64,000 nucleotides of DNA from SZAS-103 sp043747745 (GTDB lineage: Bacteria > Pseudomonadota > Gammaproteobacteria > Xanthomonadales > Xanthomonadaceae). The stretch covers positions 36,669 to 100,668 of the forward strand of contig JAYTOP010000017.1 in assembly GCA_043747745.1 (NCBI GenBank), written 5' to 3'. The stretch's first letter is position 1; each line of letters starts with the position of its first letter. Shown piece by piece: positions 25,767-35,086 of the stretch. A program made the position numbers and the translations under genes. The notes under the pieces are model-generated. The model saw nothing but the letters and a program-made list of their open reading frames with translations, was not told the DNA's origin and ran no database searches.

Positions 25767-28724
25767 ATGAATGCAGCACGTCGATTGCTGTGCAAACTGT
25801 TCGTCGCCATCGTGTTGTCCGGATGGCTGGTCGGAGCAGCCTGTGCGCAGCAGCCCGACCGCAAGTCGTTGGGCTCCTGGGCGCGCGAAAGCTGGACGCA
25901 GCGGGCCGGCCTGCCGAACGATCAGGTCAACGCCCTGGCGCAAAGCAGCGATGGCTATTTGTGGATCGGCACACCTGCCGGCCTGGCGCGCTTCAACGGT
26001 AGCGAGTTCGTCTATCACGACCGTGGCACGGTGCCGGAATTGCACGACAACGATATCCGCCACCTGGCGATCGGTCGCTTCAACACGCTGTTGGTCAGCA
26101 CCGCACGCGGCGGCCTGAGTTTCCTGAATCAAGGCTACTGGACGGTGACCGGAGTCGATGGCGGCTTGTCGCAGGACACCGTCGTGGCCTCGCAGGAGGA
26201 CTTCAAGGGCAGGCTCTGGGTGGCCACTGCGACGGGTGGCCTCGATTTTTTCGATGGTGGACGCAGGTTGCATTTCGGCAGCCGCAACGGCTTGCCCTCC
26301 GACCGCGTGCTCAGTCTGCTGGTGATGCACGATGGCAGCGTCTGGGTGGGTACGTCGGCGGGGCTTGCGAAGATCGTCGATGAACAGGTGCAAACCATCA
26401 GCGTCAACGCGGGCCTGTTGCCGTCCGGCGCAGTGAATGCCTTGGCCGAATCGCAGGACCAGGCGCTTTGGGTCGGCACCCAGGCCGGGGCTTACCGGCA
26501 ACGTTACGGCGAACATCAATTTGAAAAGATGACGTCGGATAGCTTCGACGACGTGGTGTTGGCCATCCTCCCGGACTCCTCCAGCCGGGCGCTGATCGGT
26601 ACATCGCAACGTGGATTGCTATTGGTACGCGATGGACGCAGCGAACCCATCCGTGGAGAGAATCCAAACCGCTCATGGCAAGTCGATGCCTTGCTGCGTG
26701 CTGACGATGGCAGCATCTGGGTAGGAGGCAACCAGGGTTTGCTGCGCCTGCGCGATACGCCGTTTGGCGCTTTCGGCAAGGAACAAGGACTGTCGGACGA
26801 GAACGTGCACAGCGTGCTGGAGACCGTCGATGGGGATGTCTGGATCGGCACGCACAGCGGCCTGGACCGACTCCATGAAGGACAGATGTCGCACATCGCG
26901 TCAAGCCAGACGTTCCTCGCATTGGCGCAAGCCCATGATGGCGGCCTCTGGGTCGGCACCAGCAGCAACGGTGCCATGCATGTGTTGCACGGACAGGTCG
27001 ATCGCGTGGTCGATCACCGTCACGGACTGCCATCGGATCTGGTGCGCGGCATCCTGGAAGATGCCGATGGCACGCTGTGGATCGGCACCAACAAGGGGTT
27101 GATGCAACAGGGCAAGAACGCGACGCGGATCTACACGGTCGCCGATGGATTGCCCAGCGATGCGGTTCTGGGTTTGCACCGCGATCCAGCCGGACGCTTG
27201 TGGATCGGCACCGGCAATGGTGTGGCGTATCGCAGTGGCGAGCGGTTCGTGCGGGTGCCGCTTGCTGTGCAAAGCATGGTGCAGTCGGTGTACGGCTTCG
27301 CGGACGATGCCGACGGGGCGGTATGGATCGCCAGCGACCGCGGCCTGCTGCGCTGGAAGGATGACAAGGTGAGCGTGCTGGCGAGCGAGCAGGGTTTGCC
27401 GGTGGATACCGTGTACGCGGTCGTGCCCGATCGACTGGGTAATCTGTGGTTGACCACGCCCGGTGGATTGGTGCGTGTCGGTCACGCGCAAGCATCTGCC
27501 GTGGCCGACGGGCGGGTGACGAACGTGGCGACCGATCTGTTCGGCGAATCCGATGGCATGCCGACCTCGCAGTGCAGTGGTGGATCGAGTCCGGCAGCCT
27601 GGTTGCTGTCCGATGGCAGCGTGTGGGTCGCGACGGTACGCGGGATCGCGCAAGTGCATCCAGAACGTCTGGCCGATTACCGTAGCGGACCTCCGCAGAC
27701 CCTGCTCGAAGAAGTCCGCGTCGATGATCGCATCGTGGTCGCCAACGAGGTACTGGAGCTCGGACCCGACACGCGCAGACTCGACGTGCGCTTTTTCGCA
27801 TTGAACTATCATTTGCCCAAGCGCATCCAGTATCGCTATCTGCTCGAAGGCTACGACGCGACCTGGAGCGAGATCGGCGAACACACCAGCGTGCAGTTCA
27901 CCAATCTTCCCGCTGGCGACTACCGGCTACGCATCCAGGCCGCAATCACTGGCGGTTCGTGGTCGCCACGCGAAGCGGACCTGGTGTTCCGGATTGGCGC
28001 GCACTTGTGGCAGAAAGTCTGGTTCGATGCATTGATGGCGGCGCTGCTCATCGGAGGCGGCTGGCTGGCTTACGTGAACCGGATCCGGCGCATCGCCGCC
28101 AACGAGCGTTGGCTCCAGCAACTCGTTGATGCCCGCACCGAGGACCTGCGCCTGCAGACCGAGAAACTGACGCGCTCTGACAACGAAAAATCCGAATTGC
28201 TGGAATTGCTGCGCATCCAGTCCGAAGCATTCGAACGGCAAGCACGCGAGGATGCGCTGACCGGCCTTGCCAACCGAAGGCGCGTCGATGAGGCGATGGA
28301 TGCCTATTTTTCCGAATCGATGCGCAGCGGCCGACCGCTCGGCTTCGCGCTGCTGGACATCGATTTCTTCAAGCGCATCAACGACAGGTTTTCGCATGCG
28401 ACCGGCGATGACGTGCTGCGCGAGATCGGAGTGATCCTGCGCGAACACCAGCGCCCAGGCGATCTCGCAGCGCGGCTCGGCGGCGAGGAGTTCATCTGCA
28501 TCCTCGCCGGGTCGGACCTTTCCGGCGCGCGCACCTTCTGCGAGCGGATACGAACCGCGATCGAGGGCGACGATTGGGAGTTGATCGCGCCTGGATTGCA
28601 GGTCACCGTGAGCATGGGCGTCGTGGTGTGGAACGGCGAGGAAAGCTACAGCCGCATGTCCAGCCGCGCCGACGAGTTGCTGTACCGCGCGAAAGGCGCC
28701 GGCCGCAACTGCGTCGAAGGCTGA
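25767..28724 (+). CDS. Two-component-type beta-propeller / Y_Y_Y / GGDEF diguanylate cyclase
   Basis: 985 residues. A signal peptide (residues about 1-29), then a periplasmic sensor of many repeated blades with the D(G/A)xxWIGT signature (about 45-640), a Y_Y_Y immunoglobulin-like domain (about 665-745), one membrane helix (FDALMAALLIGGGWLAYV, about 753), a coiled coil and a GGDEF domain (about 825-985). The active loop reads GGEEF and an inhibitory I-site RPGD lies five residues before it, so an active, product-inhibited cyclase making cyclic di-GMP is expected. No histidine kinase domain is present, so the sensor feeds directly into cyclic di-GMP. It starts 13 bases after orn. Confidence 0.92.
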   Translation: MNAARRLLCKLFVAIVLSGWLVGAACAQQPDRKSLGSWARESWTQRAGLPNDQVNALAQSSDGYLWIGTPAGLARFNGSEFVYHDRGTVPELHDNDIRHLAIGRFNTLLVSTARGGLSFLNQGYWTVTGVDGGLSQDTVVASQEDFKGRLWVATATGGLDFFDGGRRLHFGSRNGLPSDRVLSLLVMHDGSVWVGTSAGLAKIVDEQVQTISVNAGLLPSGAVNALAESQDQALWVGTQAGAYRQRYGEHQFEKMTSDSFDDVVLAILPDSSSRALIGTSQRGLLLVRDGRSEPIRGENPNRSWQVDALLRADDGSIWVGGNQGLLRLRDTPFGAFGKEQGLSDENVHSVLETVDGDVWIGTHSGLDRLHEGQMSHIASSQTFLALAQAHDGGLWVGTSSNGAMHVLHGQVDRVVDHRHGLPSDLVRGILEDADGTLWIGTNKGLMQQGKNATRIYTVADGLPSDAVLGLHRDPAGRLWIGTGNGVAYRSGERFVRVPLAVQSMVQSVYGFADDADGAVWIASDRGLLRWKDDKVSVLASEQGLPVDTVYAVVPDRLGNLWLTTPGGLVRVGHAQASAVADGRVTNVATDLFGESDGMPTSQCSGGSSPAAWLLSDGSVWVATVRGIAQVHPERLADYRSGPPQTLLEEVRVDDRIVVANEVLELGPDTRRLDVRFFALNYHLPKRIQYRYLLEGYDATWSEIGEHTSVQFTNLPAGDYRLRIQAAITGGSWSPREADLVFRIGAHLWQKVWFDALMAALLIGGGWLAYVNRIRRIAANERWLQQLVDARTEDLRLQTEKLTRSDNEKSELLELLRIQSEAFERQAREDALTGLANRRRVDEAMDAYFSESMRSGRPLGFALLDIDFFKRINDRFSHATGDDVLREIGVILREHQRPGDLAARLGGEEFICILAGSDLSGARTFCERIRTAIEGDDWELIAPGLQVTVSMGVVVWNGEESYSRMSSRADELLYRAKGAGRNCVEG

Positions 28725-28734
28725 GCGGCCTGGT

Positions 28735-29748
28735 TCAGCTCTCGGGCGTGCCGGAAGTGGAGCCTGGCGAAGTTGCCGACGCATCATCGAATGCGTGGAC
28801 GGCTGCCTGGTCCGGCGTGCTGCGCATGGTGGCGTCATCGAGCGATTGCTTGCCCTCGTGTGCGTCCGCGGCGCCGTGATGGAACACGTGCAGTTCGCGT
28901 TGCGGATACGGGACGCTCACGCCGTGTTCGCCGAGCGCGATCCGCGCGGCTTCCATCAATTCGCTCTTTGCGATCGCATAGTCGCGCGTTGCGACCCACG
29001 CGCGCAACGCAAGGTTCACGGTACTCTCGGCGAGCGCGGCGACGATCACTTCGGGGGCAGGGTCGGCGAGTACGCGCGGATTGGCGCGTGCGACTGCCAG
29101 CAAGGCTTCGCGCGCGGTGCGGATGGCGTCCTCGTAGCCGATGCCGATGGTCAGGTCCACGCGACGCGTCTTGCGTGCGGTGAAGTTGGTGATCGGCGCC
29201 GTCGTGATCAGGCTGTTCGGCAGGATGATCACGCGGTTGTCGAACGTGCGCAGTACGGTCTGGAAGATGCGCACCTGTTCGACGATGCCGTTGAGCCCGG
29301 CAACCTGCACCTCGTCCCCTGCGCGGAACGGACGCAGCGCGATCAACATCACGCCCGAAGAAATGTTCGACAGCGAGTCCTTCATCGCCAGACCGATGCC
29401 GAGCCCCGCCGCGCCGATCACCGCAAGCAGCGACGTGGTCGGCACGCCGATGGTGTCCAGTGTCGCGATGAACACCACGATCAGCCCGATCGCGCGTGCG
29501 ATATTACCGAGGAAACTCGTCAGGATGCCGTCCACGCCGAACCGCGCGAGCACTTGCGACAACAGGCGCCCCAGCGATTTTGCGAGCCACATGCCGACGA
29601 CCAGCAGGAGCAGGGCGCTGCCGAGGCGCATGCCCCATTCGGTGCCGAGCTCGGGCCAGTCGATGTGATGCAGATTGTCGATCAGGCGCGTGGATGCGAC
29701 GACCGGTTGGGTCACGAAGGGTTGCGACGGTGTGGCCAGCGACAGCAT
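28735..29748 (-). CDS. Small-conductance mechanosensitive channel, MscS family
   Basis: 337 residues. Three membrane helices (about 42-62, 80-100, 105-130); the pore helix TM3 has the Gly/Ala pattern (LLAVIGAAGLGIGLAMKDSLSNISSGVML) followed by the beta domain motif RPFRAGDEVQVAGLNGIV. It would release solutes on hypo-osmotic shock through the inner membrane. A C-terminal acidic tail after residue 300 is unconserved. It starts 4 bases after the ppsA stop, so it is probably in the ppsA operon, and converges with the GGDEF gene. Confidence 0.92.
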   Translation of the reverse strand: MLSLATPSQPFVTQPVVASTRLIDNLHHIDWPELGTEWGMRLGSALLLLVVGMWLAKSLGRLLSQVLARFGVDGILTSFLGNIARAIGLIVVFIATLDTIGVPTTSLLAVIGAAGLGIGLAMKDSLSNISSGVMLIALRPFRAGDEVQVAGLNGIVEQVRIFQTVLRTFDNRVIILPNSLITTAPITNFTARKTRRVDLTIGIGYEDAIRTAREALLAVARANPRVLADPAPEVIVAALAESTVNLALRAWVATRDYAIAKSELMEAARIALGEHGVSVPYPQRELHVFHHGAADAHEGKQSLDDATMRSTPDQAAVHAFDDASATSPGSTSGTPES

Positions 29749-29752
29749 CCGC

Positions 29753-32125
29753 TCACGCGCTCTTGAGCTTCGCCAGCCTTAGCCAGGTGTCGATCACGGT
29801 GTCGGGATTCAGCGATACCGATTCGATGCCTTGCTGCATCAGCCAGTCGGCAAGATCCGGATGATCCGACGGGCCTTGCCCGCAAATGCCGATGTACTTG
29901 CCTTTCGCGCGTGCAGCGGAAATCGCCATCGACAGCAGTTTCTTGACCGCCGGATTCCGTTCGTCGAACAGGTGCGCGACGATGCCCGAATCCCGGTCGA
30001 GGCCAAGCGTGAGTTGGGTCAGGTCGTTGGAGCCGATCGAGAAGCCATCGAACAGTTCGAGGAACTCATCGGCAAGCAACGCGTTCGATGGAACTTCGCA
30101 CATCATGATGAGCTTCAGGCCATTGTCACCGCGACGCAGTCCGTTTTTCGCGAGCACATCGATGACCTTGCGGCCTTCTTCGAGCGTGCGCACGAACGGG
30201 ATCATCACCCAGCAATTGGTCAGGCCCATCGTCTCGCGCACTCTCTTCACCGCGCGGCATTCCAGCGCGAAGCAATCGGCGAAGCTCGGGTCGACATAGC
30301 GCGACGCGCCACGGAACCCGATCATCGGGTTTTCCTCGTGCGGTTCGTACTGCTTGCCGCCGACGAGGTTCGCGTATTCGTTGGACTTGAAATCCGACAG
30401 CCGCACGATCACCGGGAACGGCGCAAACGCGGCGGTCAACGTGGCGATGCCTTCGACAAGACGTTCGACGTAATAACTCACCGGATCGGCGTAACCGGCC
30501 ATCAGTGGCGCGATCTGCGCCTTGACCTCCGGCGACTGGCGGTCGTATTCGAGCAAGGCCCTCGGGTGCACGCCGATCTGCCGCGCGATGATGAATTCCA
30601 GACGCGCCAGGCCGATGCCCTGGTGCGGAAGTTGCGCGAAATCGAACGCACGTTCCGGGTTGCCGACGTTCATCATGATCTTGAGCGGGGCAGGCGGCAT
30701 GTTCTCGAGATCGGTGGTGATCCGCTCGAACGGCAACAAGCCCGAGTAGATCGTGCCGGTATCTCCTTCGGCGCAGGACACTGTGACCTCGCTTCCATCG
30801 GGGATCGAGGTCAGCGCATTGCCGCAACCGACGACTGCGGGCACGCCGAGTTCGCGCGCGATGATCGCCGCATGGCAGGTGCGACCGCCGCGATTGGTCA
30901 CGATCGCCGAGGCGCGTTTCATGATCGGCTCCCAGTCGGGATCGGTCATGTCGGCGACGAGCACGTCGCCTGGCTGTACTTTCTCCATTTCGGCGAGCGA
31001 GCGCACGATGCGCGCCTTGCCGCTGCCGATCTTGTGGCCGATCGAGCGTCCCTCGCAGAGTACCGGACCATGCGCGGACAGGTGAAAACGTTCGATCTGG
31101 TTGGTTCGCGCGCGCGACTTCACGGTTTCCGGGCGTGCCTGCACGATGTAGATGCGCCCGCTGTTACCGTCTTTCGCCCACTCGATGTCCATCGGGCGAC
31201 CGTAGTGTTCCTCGATCTTCAGCGCCTGCCGTGCAAGCTCTTCGACATCGGCATCGTTGATCGAGAACCGGTTGCGAAGTTCAAGCGGCGTGTCCTCGTT
31301 GCGCACGCGCTCGCCGGGCGCATCCGAATACACCATGCGGATCGCCTTGGAACCGAGCGTGCGGCGCAGGATCGCGGGCTTGCCATCGCGCAGGGTCGGC
31401 TTGTAGACGTAGAACTCGTCGGGATTCACAGCACCCTGCACGACGTTCTCGCCAAGGCCATAGCTCGAGGTGATGAACACCACGTCGCGGAATCCCGATT
31501 CGGTGTCGAGCGTGAACAGCACGCCGGATGCGCCGATGTCCGAGCGCACCATCAACTGCACCCCGGCTGACAGGAACACGTCTTCGTGCTTGTAGCCGTG
31601 GTGCACGCGATAGGCGATCGCGCGGTCGTTGTAGAGCGACGCGAACACATCCTTGACCTTGCGCACGGCATCGTCGACGCCGGTCACGTTGAGGTAGGTT
31701 TCCTGCTGACCCGCAAAACTCGCGTCGGGCAGGTCTTCGGCGGTGGCGGACGAACGCACGGCAACCGAAGGGTGCTCGACGCCGGCGCGCCTGGCGAGAT
31801 CTGCATAGGCATCCCGGATGGCGGCATCAAACGCTGTAGAAAGCGGCGCATCGGAGATCCAGCCTCGGATCTCGGTGCCCGCACGCGTGAGCTCGGCGAC
31901 ATCCTCGATATCCAGTGTCGCCAGCCGGTCCTGCATGCGCTGGGCAAGGTTGTTTTCGGCGATGAAGTCCTGGAACGCCTCGGCGGTGGTCGCAAAGCCG
32001 CCTGGCACCGACACGCCGAGGTTGCTCAGACTGCCGATCATCTCGCCAAGCGAGGAATTTTTGCCGCCGACCTGGGCCAGATCGGTCAGGCGCAACTGGT
32101 CCAACCAAAGCACATGCTGGGTCAA
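29753..32125 (-). CDS. ppsA: Phosphoenolpyruvate synthase
   Basis: Converts pyruvate, ATP and water to PEP, AMP and phosphate for gluconeogenesis. I choose TTG 32125 (MTQHVLWLDQLRLTDLAQVGGKN), which has GGGAG six bases upstream and gives 790 residues (E. coli 792); the longer ATG-initiated form adds 48 non-family residues. N-terminal ATP-grasp-like domain (GGFATTAEAF, SATAEDLPDASFAGQQETYLN), central phosphohistidine in GGRTCHAAIIARELG, C-terminal PEP-binding barrel with GICGQGPSDHPD. Divergent from its regulator ppsR. Confidence 0.95.
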   Translation of the reverse strand: MTQHVLWLDQLRLTDLAQVGGKNSSLGEMIGSLSNLGVSVPGGFATTAEAFQDFIAENNLAQRMQDRLATLDIEDVAELTRAGTEIRGWISDAPLSTAFDAAIRDAYADLARRAGVEHPSVAVRSSATAEDLPDASFAGQQETYLNVTGVDDAVRKVKDVFASLYNDRAIAYRVHHGYKHEDVFLSAGVQLMVRSDIGASGVLFTLDTESGFRDVVFITSSYGLGENVVQGAVNPDEFYVYKPTLRDGKPAILRRTLGSKAIRMVYSDAPGERVRNEDTPLELRNRFSINDADVEELARQALKIEEHYGRPMDIEWAKDGNSGRIYIVQARPETVKSRARTNQIERFHLSAHGPVLCEGRSIGHKIGSGKARIVRSLAEMEKVQPGDVLVADMTDPDWEPIMKRASAIVTNRGGRTCHAAIIARELGVPAVVGCGNALTSIPDGSEVTVSCAEGDTGTIYSGLLPFERITTDLENMPPAPLKIMMNVGNPERAFDFAQLPHQGIGLARLEFIIARQIGVHPRALLEYDRQSPEVKAQIAPLMAGYADPVSYYVERLVEGIATLTAAFAPFPVIVRLSDFKSNEYANLVGGKQYEPHEENPMIGFRGASRYVDPSFADCFALECRAVKRVRETMGLTNCWVMIPFVRTLEEGRKVIDVLAKNGLRRGDNGLKLIMMCEVPSNALLADEFLELFDGFSIGSNDLTQLTLGLDRDSGIVAHLFDERNPAVKKLLSMAISAARAKGKYIGICGQGPSDHPDLADWLMQQGIESVSLNPDTVIDTWLRLAKLKSA

Positions 32126-32280
32126 CGTCGGACTCCCATCGGATGGCGGCGCGCCAAATACGCGCAACAGGCCGCCTATTTTGCGGGCCGGGGTGTTTTC
32201 GTACAAGCTTGGATGCTGTGCTTGGGCATAGTGGATAGCGCGATGGCCTCGCATCCACGCAACGATCAAGGATGCGACGC

Positions 32281-33099
32281 ATGAGCGAGCGTTTGGTGTT
32301 CTACATTTCCGATGGCACCGGCATCACCGCCGAAACCATTGGCCACAGCCTGCTGACCCAGTTCGCGGGGGTGCGTTTCGACACCCACCGGCTGTCGTTC
32401 GTGGATTCGGCTGAAAAGGCGCGCGATGCTGCGCGGCAGGTGCGTGCGGCCGGCGAGGCGCGGGGATGCAGGCCGATCATCATCAGTTCGGTCATCGATG
32501 AAGCACTCGCGGCGATGCTGGAAGAGAGCGGGGCGCTGGTACTCGACGTGTTCGGCCCGTTCATCGGCCGGCTTGAGGCCGAACTGGGCAAGCCGCGCGA
32601 ACGCCATGTCGGCCATGCGCACGGCATGATCGATTTCGCCGCGTACGAGCAGCGCATCAACGCGACCAACTACGCGATCACCCACGACGATGGCGGCAAT
32701 GTGAACTACGACGAGGCCGACCTGATCCTGGTCGGCGTCTCGCGTTCCGGCAAGACGCCGACCTGCCTGTATCTCGCGCTGCACTATGGTGTGCGCGCTG
32801 CGAACTATCCGCTCACCGAAGACGATCTGGATGGCAAGGAATTGCCGAAACGGTTGCGCGCTCATCGCAGGAAACTCTTCGGCTTGACCATCGATCCCAC
32901 GCGGCTGCGCCAGATCCGCCAAGAGCGCAAACCCGACAGCCGTTACGCAACGATCGAACAATGCCGCTTCGAGGTCACCGCTGCAGAGCTGCTGTTCCGC
33001 GCCGAGCGCATGCCGATGTTGAGTACGACGCATACATCGATCGAGGAAATCGCGAGCAAGGTATTGACCGCGTTGGGCATCCAGCGGCACATGTTCTGA
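32281..33099 (+). CDS. ppsR: PEP synthase regulatory protein (kinase/pyrophosphorylase)
   Basis: DUF299 protein that inactivates PEP synthase by ADP-dependent phosphorylation and reactivates it by phosphate-dependent removal. ATG 32281 (MSERLVFYISDGTGITAETI) has AAGGA at good spacing; the ATG nine bases earlier does not. 272 residues. P-loop GVSRSGKTPTCLYLA near 152, and the conserved KLFGLTIDPTRLRQIRQER. Its position opposite ppsA is the standard arrangement. Confidence 0.95.
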   Translation: MSERLVFYISDGTGITAETIGHSLLTQFAGVRFDTHRLSFVDSAEKARDAARQVRAAGEARGCRPIIISSVIDEALAAMLEESGALVLDVFGPFIGRLEAELGKPRERHVGHAHGMIDFAAYEQRINATNYAITHDDGGNVNYDEADLILVGVSRSGKTPTCLYLALHYGVRAANYPLTEDDLDGKELPKRLRAHRRKLFGLTIDPTRLRQIRQERKPDSRYATIEQCRFEVTAAELLFRAERMPMLSTTHTSIEEIASKVLTALGIQRHMF

Positions 33100-33174
33100 G
33101 TCCTTGAGTGTGCGACGCAAATCACCGCGATACAAGCTTGCGGAAGGGTGGAAATCGCGTGTTAGGATCGGGCC

Positions 33175-33672
33175 ATGTCCATCGTCGCCAACGCATCATC
33201 CACTGCATCGCTGAGCATTCCGCGACTGACGCGTTTCGCGTGGATGATGGGGCTGTACGCGGAAAACCACGCCCGCCTGCAGCGCATGTTTGAGCCCGAA
33301 GAGCTCACGGTCGGCAGCTATCTCTCGACCGTGGACGATGGGCTGGATCTGCGCCTGGATGTCGTCGAGCGTCACCCATACACCATCGAGTTGCGGCTGG
33401 CCTACGCGCAATTGTGCGATGGCGTCACCGGCCAGCCGGATCCATCGGCGTACGTGCGCCATTACCGCGACGCACGGCAGGCCGAGGTGACCCACTGCTA
33501 CGTTGGCCGGCAATGGCAGGACGTACTCGGCTTGCATCCGCCGCTCGCCACGCTGATCGACCACCGCATGCGGATGAACGTTTTCTTCAGCAAGTGGCTG
33601 GAGTATCTGGCTGAGCAAGGCCATTCCTGGCTGGGCCTTCGGCCCATCGAGCCGGCCGCGACCCCTGCCTGA
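33175..33672 (+). CDS. DUF1249 family protein (YqiB-like)
   Basis: 165 residues from ATG 33175. The conserved core TRFAWMMGLYAENHARLQRM, HPYTIELRLAYA, PDPSAYVRHYRDARQAEVTHC and RMRMNVFFSKWLEYLAEQGHS marks the DUF1249 family, small soluble proteins of unknown function found in many gammaproteobacteria. Only a Ser/Ala-rich N-terminus is unusual. Confidence 0.88.
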   Translation: MSIVANASSTASLSIPRLTRFAWMMGLYAENHARLQRMFEPEELTVGSYLSTVDDGLDLRLDVVERHPYTIELRLAYAQLCDGVTGQPDPSAYVRHYRDARQAEVTHCYVGRQWQDVLGLHPPLATLIDHRMRMNVFFSKWLEYLAEQGHSWLGLRPIEPAATPA

Positions 33673-33694
33673 TGCTGTTTCGCCAGCGCCTTAC

Positions 33695-33723
33695 TTGACG
33701 CCCAGATGACGCACCGTTATTCT
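33695..33723 (+). promoter_or_regulatory. Promoter for the tRNA-Ala/tRNA-Glu genes
   Basis: TTGACG (33695-33700), 17-base spacer, TATTCT (33718-33723); the expected start near 33730 lies about 12 bases before the mature 5' end of tRNA-Ala. Confidence 0.65.
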
Positions 33724-33741
33724 TCGCGTTCGCCAGAATGT

Positions 33742-33817
<76 letters not shown>

Positions 33818-33978
33818 CTTGGTTCGTCTGCACTTCCTGTGCAGGGTTTTATTCAAGGATGTGGCGAGTTCACCATATCTTCTGTTTGCAATTTGCAACA
33901 CCGCACATCCTTGTGCGGACTTTCAAAATGAAGTATCGCCGGCAGGATTGGGCGTCGGTTTCTGAAGCAACTGCCTCT

Positions 33979-34054
33979 GTCCCCATCGTCTAGAGGCCTA
34001 GGACACATCCCTTTCACGGATGCGACCGGGGTTCGAATCCCCGTGGGGACGCCA
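33979..34054 (+). tRNA. tRNA-Glu (TTC), integration target
   Basis: 76 bases, acceptor GTCCCCA / TGGGGAC, anticodon loop CTTTCAC giving TTC, T-loop GGTTCGAATCC, encoded CCA. Its 3' half is supplied by the integrated element; a 50-bp duplicate of that half lies at 40954-41003. Confidence 0.97.
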
Positions 34055-34055
34055 A
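34006..34055 (+). repeat. attL: 50-bp direct repeat in tRNA-Glu
   Basis: Fifty bases from the anticodon stem to one base past CCA (starting CATCCCTTTCACGGATGCG) are identical to 40954-41003. Weaker similarity continues past the tRNA, including a terminator-like GGCTGCC hairpin on both sides. Confidence 0.93.
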
Positions 34056-34060
34056 TTAAA

Positions 34061-34094
34061 ACAACGACTTAGGCTGCCGAGAGGTGGCCTATTT
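34061..34094 (+). terminator. Terminator-like hairpin after tRNA-Glu at attL
   Basis: GGCTGCC-GAGA-GGTGGCC with G-T wobbles, followed by TATTTCGTTTT. It appears to be the element's counterpart of the host terminator now at 41020-41044. Confidence 0.45.
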
Positions 34095-34112
34095 CGTTTT
34101 GTGGTGAATATT

Positions 34113-34133
34113 TGGGGAATAGACCGCGCGGAA
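34113..34133 (+). repeat. Left-end integrase arm-site candidate
   Basis: TGGGGAATAGACCGCGCGGAA matches TGGGGAATAAACCGGGCGGAA at 40830-40850 in 19 of 21 positions, same orientation. Further TGGGGAAT copies occur only near the right end, as expected for integrase arm-type sites. Confidence 0.55.
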
Positions 34134-34206
34134 TTGACCTTTTTTCCGTGTCAGAAAATTCCGACTAGATCGATGCGCTTGCTGGCCTGTGCGTCGCCTC
34201 AACCCA

Positions 34207-34833
34207 TCAATGGAAGATGCGTGAGAGGAAGATTGCGGCGGCGATGAGCGCCAAGCCCCACGACGCTGTTGTGGTGAATGTTGCGAGCTGTTCGGACAAG
34301 CTCTTGAGGGCCGCGAGGATGTCGGTTCTTGTACCGTCCGGCGTTGACTCGCGCGTTGGAGTGTTGAAGCTCTGTGTGTCGAAGTGCAACCGGAGAGAGT
34401 TGGACTTAGTCATGTGCGATTCCGACAACTCCCAAGTCGGCAGATAGTCAGGTGCCGCCCCCGTCTGGATCGCATCCAACTCGATTATCAACGTGGGACA
34501 CCCCTTGTATCCGCCTTCGGCAAGCGTTCTCAGCATCCACTCTCCCACGGAAACGGTGATGAAAACACGCGTTTCCGAATTCGTTGTGCCCGAAAGTCCA
34601 GTGCAGGCGATGTGCTCGGGGCAGCCCTCGCTATTGTCGGCGGGGCATGTGAGAGCAACCGTGAATTTATCGATAGGGAACCGCTCTCCGTCTTCGAGGC
34701 CGACAAGCTCAATTTTTCCGGCGTATGCGCCCTCAAATCTTGCCCCTGCATCAATTGCGTAGTAGCTGCGGCCAAACTCTTCCGCGTAGCGCAGTTGGCC
34801 TATGTCCGTCAGCCAAAGTTTCAGATAGTCCAC
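34207..34833 (-). CDS. Tail-anchored protein, probable element cargo
   Basis: 208 residues from GTG 34833 (VNVDYLKLWLTDIGQLRYAEEF), preceded by an AGGGGG ribosome site. The body is a predicted soluble beta-rich domain with CPADNSEGCPEH and CTGLSG cysteines. A single C-terminal membrane helix (WGLALIAAAIFLSRIFH) ends the protein, a tail-anchor layout. Base composition is noticeably less GC-rich than its neighbours. It lies at the attL end, the usual place for accessory cargo. No family recognised; a defence, superinfection-exclusion or envelope role is only a guess. Confidence 0.6.
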   Translation of the reverse strand: MDYLKLWLTDIGQLRYAEEFGRSYYAIDAGARFEGAYAGKIELVGLEDGERFPIDKFTVALTCPADNSEGCPEHIACTGLSGTTNSETRVFITVSVGEWMLRTLAEGGYKGCPTLIIELDAIQTGAAPDYLPTWELSESHMTKSNSLRLHFDTQSFNTPTRESTPDGTRTDILAALKSLSEQLATFTTTASWGLALIAAAIFLSRIFH

Positions 34834-34870
34834 GTTGACCCCCTTTCCCTTACCTGTAAGGCCGCCTCGT

Positions 34871-35086
34871 TCAACCGTCCCAACCCTCCCTAAGCGTATC
34901 TCTTTGCTGGCGCAGCAGTGCAGCCATTGCGCGGAACAAGGGCCGCTGTGCGCCCTTATGGGCGTTACGGCTTGCCAAGGCTTTTCCTTCGTCCGTGCGC
35001 GGCCCTGTCGACTGTTCCCACGGTTGCCATGATCGGATCGCCTCGGCCTGCCGTGCTCGCCGTTCCGGTGTCCATCCGTTGCCCAT
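34871..35086 (-). CDS. Small conserved element protein (GWTPERR family)
   Basis: 71 residues, ATG 35086 (MGNGWTPERRARQAEAIRSW), overlapping the 3' end of the next upstream gene by about 120 bases in another frame. The block GWTPERRARQAEAIRSWQPW...STGPRTDEGKALASRNAHKG is one I recognise from other tRNA-integrated elements of beta- and gammaproteobacteria, always after the gene that precedes it here. Basic, probably nucleic-acid binding; function unknown. Confidence 0.7.
   Translation of the reverse strand: MGNGWTPERRARQAEAIRSWQPWEQSTGPRTDEGKALASRNAHKGAQRPLFRAMAALLRQQRDTLREGWDG

Noticed and set aside
29831..31570. 579-residue plus-strand open frame
   Set aside because: Entirely antisense to ppsA and with no motif of its own.
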